A stretch of DNA of 64,000 nucleotides, taken from assembly GCA_963210315.1 (NCBI GenBank), contig OY723237.1:1860001-1924000 (forward strand), in the 5' to 3' direction. The stretch comes from Rhynchopus euleeides (lineage: Eukaryota > Euglenozoa > Diplonemea > Diplonemida > Diplonemidae). The notes beneath the pieces are model-generated. The model saw nothing but the letters and a program-made list of their open reading frames with translations, was not told the origin of the DNA and did not search any database. Positions 1 to 10,902 of the stretch are shown here, piece by piece (the stretch's first letter is position 1; every line of letters begins with the position of its first letter). A program made the position numbers and the translations under genes.

Positions 1-1121
1 GGCTTCGCCCATGCCAAGATGCTTGACTGTTGGGTTGGCTGAGACACAACTTTCTTTTGGGTGGACTGCTTCTCTGTGCTCTCTTTTGCCTTCCCGTCCA
101 ACCCAGGTTCAAGGTCCGCACCACCAGCCTCAGGGGATGTTTCTGTGCTTGGTGCGAAGGTGAGGTCCGGACAAAGGGAGCTCTTCACGAACCCGTCCTC
201 CTCACCCGACACCTTCAGCACGTACCCCATATCCCGCAAGCGCTCGGCTACCAGCGTGCCCTGGCCCGGGCCAGTTGGTTGAAGGAAGGCCGGGGAGCGC
301 ATGGCGGTGGCCCATCCTCGAATATCTTGAACAGGAGGCATTCCATCAGCAGGAGGCACATGAAAGCATCGGACGTCATCATTATGTCGGACACCAGCCG
401 AAGCTATTGGCTCTGTTGGTGGATGGTGAAATCTGGGCAGTTGGATTGCGGGTTTGCGGGCGTGTGTTGATCAGTGCTGCACAACAGGAGAGAATGTCAA
501 ACAACGTCAGGGAAGGGGGCTGCGGGGGGTGGGGGGTGGGCTCAGCTGGTCCTCGAAGGCTACATCTATGGTGAGGTGTGTCTGGGGCCATCCGTCCACA
601 TCTTCTCGTTGGTGGTAGGGACTGCGGACGCCGTAGATGAGGAGTCGTTTAATGCGCGCCGCTCTTCAGCAGTGATTTTGACGCCTCTGGACCCCAGGAG
701 TTTGCGGGTTTCCGGGTTTGCGGTCTTCAGCAGTGGTTCTGATGCCTCTGGACCGCAGGAGTTTGCGGGTTCGCTGGTTTCCCGTCCGTATGTGTCTGAG
801 GGGGGATGCCCCGATTCCCTTCGTCACGACATATCTTTGAGCGTAGGTCACTTCCCCCCTCTACGGACCCCGTGCACCCTGGTTCCCCTAAGTGGCACCA
901 ATAGACCCCGTTGTCCCCATTCCTTGCCCCAAAGTTTGCAGATTTGTGTGTCTCCAAAAAGAAAATCTCAAAAAAAACGAAAAATTTCCCCAAAAAAAAA
1001 GGGTGAAAAGTAAGTACTACTATTCAACGGCCCAACGTGCCCCAGAGCCCCAAAAAAATAAGTACTACTATTCGGCTAAGTACTACTATTCAACTAAGTA
1101 CGTTTATTTGACCCCCCCCTG
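1..1121 (-). mobile_element. q1: partial DNA transposon, right part only
   Basis: This is the reverse complement of 41641-42760 (q2), nearly identical, cut off by the window edge. It ends in CCCCCCCCTG at 1121, followed by TA. Just inside the end is the subterminal motif GAATAGTAGTACTTA (as its complement), repeated as in q2. On the minus strand it carries part of the zinc-knuckle gene described at 42402-42947. The junction with the next element is informative: r2 starts TCATTAAAGATTT, while here only AAGATTT follows the TA, so q1 appears to have inserted at the TA inside the left end of r1. Confidence 0.75.
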
Positions 1122-3091
1122 TAAAGATTTATCTTTAATGTTTTTACTGTACCCCCGCTCCCGGCCACCCCCCCCCCCTCCCCCCGATTGGAATTGTTCC
1201 CTGCTTGCCTACGTTACATAGGGGGTCTCCATTGGTACTCTGCTGGGGTAGTATGAAAAAAGTGGTTTGCTATTTTAGAATCGTTGGAACGGACATGTGG
1301 AGTGGGCAGGGTGGCATGTTTCGTGACATCTGAGTTCACGGTGACCATTCTCCATCCAACTAAAAGTCCTAGTAATTGTTAAAATGGCAAACAGAAAAAC
1401 CGGTTTTTTGGTCATTTTTGGCCGTTTGGCTGGTTGGGGGGTCAAAACCGCCCGGCCCCAGGTGGTCCCTGGAGGTCAGGTCTGGCCCCAGATTCTCGGT
1501 TTTTGGGTCCAATAATCCGACTTCTGCTAAGGGGACCTTTTCGATTTTTTTTTCGGAAAGTCCTATTTTTCACTTTTGAGCCCGTTTTCGAAGGAATTCT
1601 TGGGTTTTGAGCTTGTTTTGGGCAATTAAACGCGTCACTCAGTTTTCTGCCTGGGCAGCCTGGTCAGATCTTTAATGGGCGGAGATCCAGCTGCACTCAG
1701 AGGCGTGCTGCACCGATAGGTGTGCTGTACTGATAGGCGTGCTGCACCGATAGGTGTGCTGTACTGACAGGCGTGCTGCACCGATAGGTGTGCTGTACTG
1801 CTAGGCGTGCTGCACCGACAGGTGTCCTGCACCGATAGGTGTCCTGTACTGACAGGCGTGTTGCACCGATAGGCGTGCTGCACCGATAGGTGTCCTGCAC
1901 TGACAGGCGTGCCGCACCGACAGGTGTGCTGCACCGACAGGTGTCCTGCACCGATAGGTGTGCTGTACTGACAGGCGTGCTGCACCGACAGGTGTCCTGC
2001 ACCGATAGGTGTCCTGCACTGACAGGCGTGCCGCACCGACAGGTGTGCTGCACCGACAGGTGTCCTGCACCGATAGGTGTGCTGTACTGACAGGCGTGCT
2101 GCACCGATAGGTGTGCTGTACTGCTAGGCGTGCTGCACCGACAGGTGTGCTGCACCGATAGGTGTGCTGTACTGACAGGCGTGCTGCACCGATAGGTGTG
2201 CTGTACTGCTAGGCGTGCTGCACCGACAGGTGTCCTGCACCGATAGGTGTCCTGTACTGACAGGCGTGTTGCACCGATAGGTGTCCTGCACTGACAGGCG
2301 TGCCGCACCGACAGGTGTGCTGCACCGACAGGTGTCCTGCACCGATAGGTGTGCTGTACTGACAGGCGTGTTGCACCGACAGGTGTGCTGCACCGATAGG
2401 TGTCCTGCACCGATAGGTGTGCTGTACTGGTAGGCGTGCGGCACCGGTAGGTGTGCTGTACTGACAGGCGTGTTGCACCGATAGGCGTGCTGCACCGATA
2501 GGTGTCCTGTACTGCTAGGCGTGCCGCACCGACAGGTGTGCTGCACCGATAGGTGTCCTGCACCGATAGGTGTGCTGTACTGGTAGGCGTGCTGCACCGG
2601 TAGGTGTGCTGTACTGACAGGCGTGCTGCACCGATAGGTGTGCTGTACTGCTCGGCGTGCTGCACCGACAGGTGTCCTGCACCGATAGGTGTGCTGTACT
2701 GACAGGCGTGCTGCACCGATAGGTGTGCTGTACTGCTAGGCGTGCTGCACCGACAGGTGTCCTGCACCGATAGGTGTGCTATACTGATAGGCGTGCTGCA
2801 CCGACAGGTGTGCTGCACTGATAAGCGTGTTGCACCGATAGGCGTGCTGCACCGACAGGTGTCCTGCACCGATAGGTGTGCTGCACCGATAGGTGTGCTG
2901 TACTGACAGGCGTGCTGCACCGATAGGTGTCCTGTACTGACAGGCGTGCTGCACCGATAGGTGTGCTGTACTGCTAGGCGTGCTGCACCGATAGGTGTGC
3001 TGTACTGATACTGTCCTCTTGTTCTGAGAGGCGTGTGCACCGATAGGGATTAGGGCGTGGGTGGAGCGAGGGGGGGGGAAATCTTTAATGA
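1122..3091. mobile_element. r1: inverted-repeat element carrying a 17-bp minisatellite
   Basis: It shares its left part (CTTTAATGTTTTTACTGT, then C-rich sequence, then the block with AAATGGCAAACAGAAAAACC) and its right end (GAGCGAGGGG, then AAATCTTTAATGA) with r2 at 3221-5043. Its left terminus is interrupted by q1. The interior is dominated by tandem repeats. I see no transposase. The long reading frames over the array are a by-product of a repeat unit without stop codons. Confidence 0.6.
1703..3010. repeat. 17-bp minisatellite array 1 (about 77 units)
   Basis: The unit is 17 bp with consensus GYGTSCTGYACYGAYAG. Nearly all variation sits at a few fixed positions (2, 5, 9, 12, 15), so units fall into a small set of types that alternate along the array. 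A minority form has CTAG, GGTAG or CTCG in place of GATAG. Seventeen is not a multiple of three and the unit has no stop on the minus strand in any phase, so all three minus frames stay open; these are not genes. Confidence 0.9.
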
Positions 3092-3097
3092 CCTTCA

Positions 3098-3206
3098 GGG
3101 GGCCCTCGCTACGAGTCACTGTGAGTCACGAGTCGTCAGTTTTCAGCCAAACATGGCTGACTTCTCACTTTTTCTCACTCAGTCACACTTGGTAGCGAGG
3201 GCCCCC
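3098..3206. mobile_element. s1: 109-bp MITE
   Basis: The ends are GGGGGCCCTCGCTAC and its perfect complement GTAGCGAGGGCCCCC. The interior contains near-dyad GAGTCACTGTGAGTCACGAG and the palindromic core CCAAACATGGCTG. A second copy of the same length lies at 35338-35446, differing by about one base in the core. Confidence 0.8.
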
Positions 3207-3220
3207 GTCACAAAAAAAAT

Positions 3221-5043
3221 TCATTAAAGATTTATCTTTAATGTTTTTACTGTCACCCCGCTCCCGTGTTACCCCCTCCCGCACCCCGCACTCCGTCCCC
3301 TGCTGCTTCCACCGTTACCTGCTGCTTAGGGGAGGGGTCCACTGGGTACTCTGGTAGGGTGGTGCGTAAAAAGGTGTTTGATATTTTGGCAAGGTTCAAC
3401 ATTTCAGGTTGGGTGGGCAGGATGTCACGTTTTTGGACATCTGAGTTCACGGTGACCATTCTTCATCTAATTAAAAAGCATTCGAATTGTTAAAATGGCA
3501 AACAGAAAAACCGGTTTTTTGGTCATTTTTGGCCTTTTCGCTGGTTGGCGAGGATCTTTAATGGCGGGGGAATCCAGACTCCGGACGCGCGATAGGAGTC
3601 CTGTACTGACAGGAGTCCTGTACTGATAGGAGTGCTGTACTCCTGTACTGATAGGAGTGCTGTACTGATAGGAGTCCTGCACTGATAGGAGTCCTGTACT
3701 GATAGGAGTGCTGTACTGACAGGAGTCCTGTACTGATAGGAGTGCTGTACTGACAGGAGTCCTGCACTGATAGGAGTGCTGTACTGATAGGAGTCCTGTA
3801 CTGACAGGAGTCCTGCACTGATAGGAGTGCTGTACTGATAGGACTCCTGCACTGATAGGAGTCCTGTACTGATAGGAGTGCTGTACTGACAGGAGTCCTG
3901 TACTGATAGGAGTGCTGTACTGATAGGAGTGCTGTACTGATAGGAGTGCTGTACTGATAGGAGTGCTGTACTGATAGGAGTCCTGCACTGATAGGAGTCC
4001 TGTACTGATAGGAGTGCTGTACTGACAGGAGTCCTGTACTGATAGGAGTGATGTACTGATAGGAGTGCTGTACTGATAGGAGTCCTGTACTGACAGGAGT
4101 CCTGCACTGATAGGAGTGCTGTACTGATAGGACTCCTGCACTGATAGGAGTCCTGTACTGATAGGAGTGCTGTACTGATAGGAGTGCTGTACTGATAGGA
4201 GTCCTGCACTGATAGGAGTCCTGTACTGATAGGAGTGCTGTACTGACAGGAGTGCTGTACTGATAGGAGTCCTGTACTGACAGGAGTCCTGCACTGATAG
4301 GAGTGCTGTACTGATAGGACTCCTGCACTGATAGGAGTCCTGTACTGATAGGAGTGCTGTACTGATAGGAGTCCTGCACTGATAGGAGTCCTGTACTGAT
4401 AGGAGTGCTGTACTGACAGGAGTGCTGTACTGATAGGAGTCCTGTACTGACAGGAGTCCTGCACTGATAGGAGTGCTGTACTGATAGGACTCCTGCACTG
4501 ATAGGAGTCCTGTACTGATAGGAGTGCTGTACTGACAGGAGTGCTGTACTGATAGGAGTCCTGTACTGACAGGAGTCCTGCACTGATAGGAGTGCTGTAC
4601 TGATAGGACTCCTGCACTGATAGGAGTCCTGTACTGATAGGAGTGCTGTACTGATAGGAGTGCTGTACTGATAGGAGTCCTGCACTGATAGGAGTCCTGT
4701 ACTGATAGGAGTGCTGTACTGACAGGAGTGCTGTACTGATAGGAGTCCTGTACTGACAGGAGTCCTGCACTGATAGGAGTGCTGTACTGATAGGACTCCT
4801 GCACTGATAGGAGTCCTGTACTGATAGGAGTGCTGTACTGACAGGAGTCCTGTACTGACAGGAGTCCTGCACTGATAGGAGTGCTGTACTGACAGGAGTG
4901 CTGTACTGATAGGAGTCCTGTACTGACAGGAGTCCTGCACTGATAGGAGTGCTGTACTGACAGGAGTCCTGTACTGAGAAAGTCCTCCTGTACTGGTAGA
5001 AGAGTTAGCAACGTGGAGCGAGGGGGCGGGGAAATCTTTAATG
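3221..5043. mobile_element. r2: inverted-repeat element carrying a 17-bp minisatellite
   Basis: It is bounded by the perfect 13-bp inverted repeat TCATTAAAGATTT / AAATCTTTAATGA. Left and right flanking blocks match r1, but the minisatellite inside is a diverged version of the array in r1. There is no recognisable protein. The element looks non-autonomous, with an internal satellite that expanded independently in each copy. Confidence 0.65.
3591..4998. repeat. 17-bp minisatellite array 2 (about 80 units)
   Basis: The consensus is GAGTSCTGYACTGAYAG. It differs from array 1 mainly at position 2 (A instead of C/T) and position 12 (always T). Six unit types account for almost the whole array, and CTGCAC units always have C at position 5 and GATAG at the end. 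A higher-order block of several units recurs between about 4220 and 4810. As in array 1, three minus-strand frames are open end to end for about 1.4 kb without coding meaning. Confidence 0.9.
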
Positions 5044-5052
5044 ACCGTTCCT

Positions 5053-5233
5053 AAAATTTAGGTACCCCAATTCGGGCACCTGAGGTGCCCGGAATGGTGG
5101 AAAAGTGGGGTTCGATGGGTTTCCGGACCGATCTGGGGGGGTTTGGAGGGTTTACGGGGGCTTTGGGGCCTCTGCGCCGGTTTTTTGAAAAATCGTGTTT
5201 GTCCACGTAAAAGGGTGGCATTTGACCCCCCCC
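5053..5233. mobile_element. o fragment: right terminal part only
   Basis: The sequence is nearly identical to the right end of o1 (8448-8624), from AAATTTAGGTACCCC through GGTGGCATTTGACCCCCCCC. No matching left end is present, so this is a solo terminus. It is followed directly by TA and element m. Confidence 0.75.
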
Positions 5234-5235
5234 TA

Positions 5236-6479
5236 GGGGCATAGACCCCGATAAGAGGGGGTCGGGGGGGTCAGGGGTCGGGGGTCGGGAGGGGGTCCGA
5301 GGGGGTCGCCTTGAGGAATTTGCCTGAATGGGGACCACCAGTAAGGGGTGTTCATAGGCACCCCATGGCCAAAATGACCCCACTGCGATCCGCACAAACT
5401 CCAAACACTCAGAAGAACGGGTTTTTGAAAAATCCGAGGGGGGGGTCGGGGAGGGTGCCGCTGGGTGGGTGGGTAGGGTGGCATGGTGTGTGCCTCCCAG
5501 GCATCTCCTCCCATGAATATCCCTGGACCAGACCCACATTTCATGAGTGAAGCTTGGTACTTCTATCCACGAAATGACCACTACGATCCGCAGCAGTCCC
5601 AAATATTCAAAAGGACGGGGTTTTGCAAACCCTGTGTGGGGGGGTCGGAGGGGGTCGGGAGGGGGGCCGACCCCTCATATTCCGACCCCCGAGTTTGCAA
5701 CCCCCCATTTTCCGACCCCTGGGAAATAGTGCAAAAGTTTCGACCCCCAAGTTTCAGACCCCCATTTTCTGACCCCCTTCCGACCCCTCCGACCCCCCGT
5801 ATTCCGACCCCCGAGAACAATGGGGGGCCGACCCCCTCTGACCCCCATATCCGACCCCTCGATTCCGACCCCCGGGTTTCCGACCCCCATTCTCGACGAG
5901 GACCACCTCTGCATTTCAGGGGTGTTGTGTGGCACCTACACCAACAAAGTGACCCCACTACGATCCGCACGGAGTCCAAACAATGCAACAGAGTGAGAAA
6001 CCCGCGTTTCCTCGGGAAAAACCCAGGGTTTTTCCCAGATATTTGGGGGGGGGGGGGGTCTTTTATAAGAGGGGGTCGGGGGTCGGATTCTTATCGGCAC
6101 GGTGGGATCTTGTAAATTTTACATGTATAACTACAAGTATATACATGTATTATACATGTATAATACTTGATGATCAAGTATTTTACATGTATAATACTTG
6201 CATGACAAGTATTATACATGTAAAATACATGTAAATGCATGAAATATACATGTAAAATACATGTATATCAAGTAAAGATACATGTATAATAGTTGACATG
6301 CAAGTATTATACATGTATTTTTACTTGATATACATGTATTTTACATGTATATTTCAGGCATATACATGTATTATACATGTATAATAGTTGACATGCAAGT
6401 ATTATACATGTATAATACATGTATATACTTGTAGTTATACATGTAAAATTTACAAGATCCCACCGTGGGGGTCTCTGCC
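5236..6479. mobile_element. m: G/C-tract MITE, interrupted by a1
   Basis: The left end GGGGCATAGACCCCGATAAG and the right end TCTTATCGG...GGGTCTCTGCC are inverted copies, flanked by TA at 5234-5235 and 6480-6481. The interior is made of many short blocks of the form GACCCC plus a short word plus GGGGGTCGG in both orientations. a1 has inserted inside the right inverted repeat, so the uninterrupted element would be about 870 bp. No coding capacity is visible. Confidence 0.7.
6098..6467. mobile_element. a1: CACGGTGG-ended AT-rich palindromic MITE
   Basis: The ends are CACGGTGGGATCTTGTAAAT and its complement. The interior is a dense series of ACATGTA, ATAATACTTG and CAAGTATTAT words, mostly as hairpins. 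It sits in the right inverted repeat of m; comparing the split site with m's other end shows a 2-bp GG duplication (6096-6097 and 6468-6469). A longer relative is a2 at 29712-30312. Confidence 0.85.
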
Positions 6480-6481
6480 TA

Positions 6482-6682
6482 GGGGGGGGGGGGGAGAGGG
6501 GCGTGTTTCTGCCGCAAATCAAAATGGATGCGATTGATGGTGTAGCAGAAAACGGGGGGGTTTTTTGACTACGAACGTAGTTCGGAATATGGGGGCTTCT
6601 GCTACACCAGATTGATAGTGGCTGTCGATGCGGCACTGGGATGCCGCTTCAAAAAAATGGATGGATATTGTCCCCCCCCCCC
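6482..6682. mobile_element. G-run/C-run bounded segment, possible small MITE
   Basis: It is bounded by TA plus a long G run on the left and a long C run plus TA on the right, like the ends of o and e. It contains the perfect inverted pair GGTGTAGCAGAA / TTCTGCTACACC around a G-rich loop. There is no second copy in the window, so calling it an element is an inference. Confidence 0.4.
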
Positions 6683-6684
6683 TA

Positions 6685-7474
6685 GGCATAGGGTGCGGGC
6701 GATTCGGTTATCGCCCAAATCGCAAAAATTATCGCCCTCATTATCGCCCATTCTGTCAAGGCGATAAGTGGGCGATAATTTTTCCGTCGTATTTTTGGGG
6801 GCAAAATGGCGGCCAGGGACGTCAGATCACTGCTGAGGTGGTGAGTGGGTCATTGCCTCAGTGAAGACCCGGTTCCTGACCAAGGTCAAGCCCTCTGCTC
6901 CAGTGTTCTCAGTGGGTGATGACTCTGTGACTAGGGTCAGAACCGCCCCAGGTCTCAGATCAGCCGTGAAGCTTCCTGTGGGCTATGCAACGAGTCATTT
7001 CAAACGTACGGTGTTCATCTCCTCCCATTCAGACCGACTACACTAGGACCACGCATCTCCTTCAACACTAAGGTGTACCCGCTTCATGCTCACGAGTGCT
7101 CCTAGTAACGGCGAGTGAACAGGTCCTGAGCGAGGTCAGGATCTGGGCCAATGCCCAGTTCCTCGCGGGTTTTGACCGAGGAAGTGACCCACCCACATGA
7201 CGTCAGTGGTCAGAAGCTGATTTCTGATGCAGAATCCTAGGTCTTGGCCCAGTTGTTGACGAGGTCACAGGGTCAGTAGAGCGGTAACCACCACTAGCTG
7301 AAGACCCCTTCAGAAAGTGTGAAAGAAAACGGGCGATACTGGGCGATAATTTGGCGATAATCGGGCGATAATTGGGCGATAATGGGCGATAAGGCGATTC
7401 GATACGCGATAATCGGGGCTCGAACCCGGTTGGGCGAATATAGGGCGATAGGCGAATCGCCCGCACCCTATGCC
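6685..7474. mobile_element. n: TA-flanked MITE with GCGATAAT repeats
   Basis: The ends GGCATAGGGTGCGGGCGATT and its complement are perfect inverted repeats, flanked by TA at 6683-6684 and 7475-7476. Subterminal regions hold many copies of GGCGATAA / TTATCGCC. The central 450 bp is mixed-composition sequence with no convincing ORF and includes a short match to LSU rRNA at 7102-7123. Its right TA is also the left TA of o1. Confidence 0.75.
7102..7123 (+). other. LSU-rRNA-like motif inside n
   Basis: AGTAACGGCGAGTGAACAGG and the preceding CT match, from memory, the ultra-conserved domain I stretch near the 5' part of eukaryotic 28S rRNA. The flanking bases do not obviously continue the similarity, so this is a captured scrap or a coincidence, not an rRNA gene. 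Confidence 0.4.
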
Positions 7475-7476
7475 TA

Positions 7477-8624
7477 GGGGGGGTCAAATGGGGGTGACAA
7501 ACACGATTTTTCAAAAAACCGGCGCAGAGGCCCCAAAGCCCCCGTAAACCCTCCAAACCCCCCCAGATCGGTCCGGAAACCCATCGAACCCCACTTTTCC
7601 ACCATTCCGGGCACCTCAGGTGCCCGAATTGGGGTACCTAAATTTTGTGCCACCGTTTGGTACCGTACAGTGCCACTGTGTGGGAGGTTGGAAAAGAAAA
7701 TGCCCCAACACACCACATCTGAGGGTTGCAATGCATGTTGCTTGCCAACCACGTCATCCGGTGGGTGTCAGGCGCTATGTAGGTGGCATCAGCCAGGTCT
7801 TCGATGTGTTCTGGCTTGTATATGTACCTCCCTGCCTGCGGCACAGGCACTGCCTTTGTCCCCCACACCAGCCACAGAGAGCGTATTGTACTCGGTCCAC
7901 GGTTGCTGATTCATTGTGATGCGTTGTATCCTCGAGTGAACGTCACACACTAGTGACACCACCACCCGCCATCCGAGAGCTGTATTGACTTTGCGCGCTT
8001 CCGTTGCATTCACCTCGCCACGCATATTGCACTGTTCAGTACCAGTGCTCTTGGGCCAGGCAAAGTAGACCGCAGCAAGTACCAATTCTGGCACAATGGG
8101 TACCACGACAGCGCACTTCGTGTGTTCCCGGAATGTACAGCTCGTGTTGCAACAGTCGTTGTCAACACATCCCGGTTGTGGTGCACTGCTGCACAGGAAT
8201 CACACGACCATCTGGACTTGTTCCGTACCTACAGGCAGCCTCCCGGTGCATGGTGGCAGGGAGGTACATATACAAGCCAGAACTCATCGAAGACCTGGCT
8301 AATGCCACCTACATAGCGCCTGACACCCACCGGATGACGTGGTTGGCAAGCAACATGCATTGCAACCCTCAGATGTGGTGTGTTGGGGCATTTTCTTTTC
8401 CAACCTCCCACACAGTGGCACTGTACGGTACCAAACGGTGGCACAAAATTTAGGTACCCCAATTCGGGCACCTGAGGTGCCCGGAATGGTGGAAAAGTGG
8501 GGTTCGATGGGTTTCCGGACCGATCTGGGGGGGTTTGGAGGGTTTACGGGGGCTTTGGGGCCTCTGCGCCGGTTTTTTGAAAAATCGTGTTTGTCCACGT
8601 AAAAGGGTGGCATTTGACCCCCCC
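7477..8624. mobile_element. o1: G-run-ended element with ~360-bp inverted repeats
   Basis: The ends are GGGGGGGTCAAATG and its complement, flanked by TA (7475-7476 and 8625-8626). The outer ~360 bp on each side are near-perfect inverted copies, so the same peptide shadow appears on both strands; the spacer is about 430 bp. One end carries an extra CCACCCTTTTACGTGG that the other lacks. o2 at 51553-52698 is the same element in the opposite orientation. I find no transposase, so it is a fold-back, non-autonomous element. Confidence 0.85.
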
Positions 8625-8626
8625 TA

Positions 8627-10870
8627 CCCCCCCCCCCCCCCCACCCCACCAAGCCACTGACAGACAACTGCTACACACCCTCCCGTTGTGCATTGATCTG
8701 CCTTGTACAACATATCTGGTGTAGTGACTACAAAAAGGACTAACATTGCGAGAAGGTGCTGGGAGATTTACTTTTCCATTCCCTCTCGACGATCAAACCC
8801 CCCCCCCCCCCCCCACCCCAGCTGCTTCCTTCTACTCCTACTCCACAACACATCCCTCTAAAAAAATGCAAAACATTAGCAACAGACAATAATGGGCAGG
8901 GGGTAGTGACAGTATCAGGACTCCTCGGTCAGCAAAAAAAATTACAACACAGCGCACCCCCCCCCACCCCCCACCACCCCCGAAAAAAAAATACAGGCTA
9001 TGGCAGCAGGTCTAAAGCGAGAGGCAAAGAGGGCTGTTCCTCTCTACACGACACAGCACAAAAAACACACATCAAGAAGCGGCGATAGATGTGGCAGGTC
9101 TGGTTGTGTGCGGATCCCGTGCACCCGGCAGTGCCACTTGCTATTCCTTTCTCACATGCAGTCTCCTGGGACACTACCGCTGCCGTTGCCGGGTCTGGTC
9201 GGCCAAGGCTGAGGCGAGTGCGTACACCCACTCCCAGTGATGCAACATCACGAGCGCTGTGCATCTCCCAGTTTTCTGAGGCGCGCTTGCGATGCATGTG
9301 CACCAACTGTCTCAGGAAACCACCGACGTGCCAGCGTGTCATTTTTTTTGATTTTTTTTCTTCCCCCCCTCCCCTTTTTGCCAGCCATTAGTCGTCGGGG
9401 GGGGGGGGGGGTCGAGGGAAGGGTCCTGGAGGGGCAGGCCCTTTCTTTTGCCTTTTTTGCCGATTTATCGTTTTCGCCACCCCCCCACCCCCCCCCCCCC
9501 CACAGCAGCCTTTACTCTTCTCACTCGGCAGCTGCATCCCCCTCAGCCCCCCCCCCCCCCCCAACCCCCACCCCCGACACATCTCTTCCCCTGATGCCGC
9601 CATGCGGCGGTTTTCAAAGTGATGTCCGATTCCTCGAAGCGCTGCGTGGCGGCCGCACCCCCCCCCTACCCTCGATGATGTGCACACACCACTCAGACCA
9701 GAAGAGAGAACGAAAGAGAAGGTTGCAGATGGCAGGCCGTTTTGTTGCAGCGTGTTTTTTTGTTTCGGGGGCCTGTGCGCCACGATGCAGGCCATGCCGC
9801 GCGAAGCTTGAAAGCTGCGATCTGACTCTGTGTGATCCCGACATGCCCGACATCCAACTCTCGGTGGTGTGTGTCTCGGTAATGTGTGCCGTGGGGCCCT
9901 TGTCTTTTTTGTAATTCTCGCCCCCCCCCCCCCAATCACCCCCCCAAAGAAAAAACTCACACCCCCGCATGCCAAGAGGGAAGGCGAAGGTGGTGCCTGG
10001 TGTGGACAATTCATTGGAGCTTCGCTTACTACTCTGTTTTACTGCCCCACCCACCCCCTTTACCGACGCAACCCAGCATATGTAGCAAGCATCAACACCT
10101 TCTGCCGCATTTCGCGATTAATGCTCGTGGCCTGTCATCTGACCACATCATGCATGCTGCCAAGGAAATCAAAAAAAATAATCACATCACACATGCACAC
10201 CACACACACACACCCTACCTACCCACCAACGTATACGGGGAGAGAGGTGTAGTGGGGGGTAGGGGGTAGGGAGGGGGGGTTTTGCTTGATTTTAAGCACT
10301 TTCCACCCCCTTCTCCTCTTCCCCCCCACCCCCACCCCCCCTCCTCCCGCTCTCCCCCCACACCCACACACACGACTCCCTTCCCCCCCCCCCCCCACAC
10401 ACACACACACACCGTTTCCCCACCGTGTGAGAATGACGTTTGCAAAAAAAGGGAAAATGCAAAGCCGCCTCCAAACCCCCCCCCCCCCCCCCCCGGTGAT
10501 GTTTGCCCCTTCTGGCCCTCCAGAAAGAGGCTTCTCTTCTGTGTTTGCGACCCACTCCCGCGAACGGGCCCTGACAATGGTTTGCGCGTGGTGGGCGTGG
10601 GTCGAGCGGGTGAACGGGGAACTCTCAGAGGAGTGGGGTAGGGGTTGGTTGGGAGACGCTTTGGGGATTCGGTGGAGGGGGGAGGGGGGAGGGATGGGTG
10701 TGCTGTCCGTGTGTGGTTAGCTTTTGTCGACGAGAGTTATTGTTTCAGAATCTTTTTATTTGCTTCTAGCCTGCACGTGAGGGGGGGGGGGGTGGGGTTG
10801 CTTAGAGGCTAGCACAACGAGTGAAAAAAAACGTAATAATGAAGTGTTGAAGGGAAGAGGGGCCTTTGGC

Positions 10871-10902
<32 letters not shown>

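Noticed and set aside
1635..3119. Long minus-strand frames over array 1 (up to 447 codons)
   Set aside because: They follow from a 17-bp unit without stops; three frames are open at once and the peptides are simple repeats.
3467..5011. Minus-strand frames of 449-514 codons over array 2
   Set aside because: Same reason: all three frames are open over the satellite, with no codon preference.
7410..7440. tRNA-like T arm (GGGTTCGAGCCCCG on the minus strand)
   Set aside because: No acceptor stem, anticodon arm or A box around it; it lies in the GCGATAAT repeats of n.
8004..8453. 149-codon plus-strand frame in o1
   Set aside because: Half of it is mirrored on the other strand by the inverted repeat, and the composition is not coding-like.
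9388..10014. 208-codon minus-strand frame
   Set aside because: Runs through several G homopolymers giving Gly tracts; no bias or domain.
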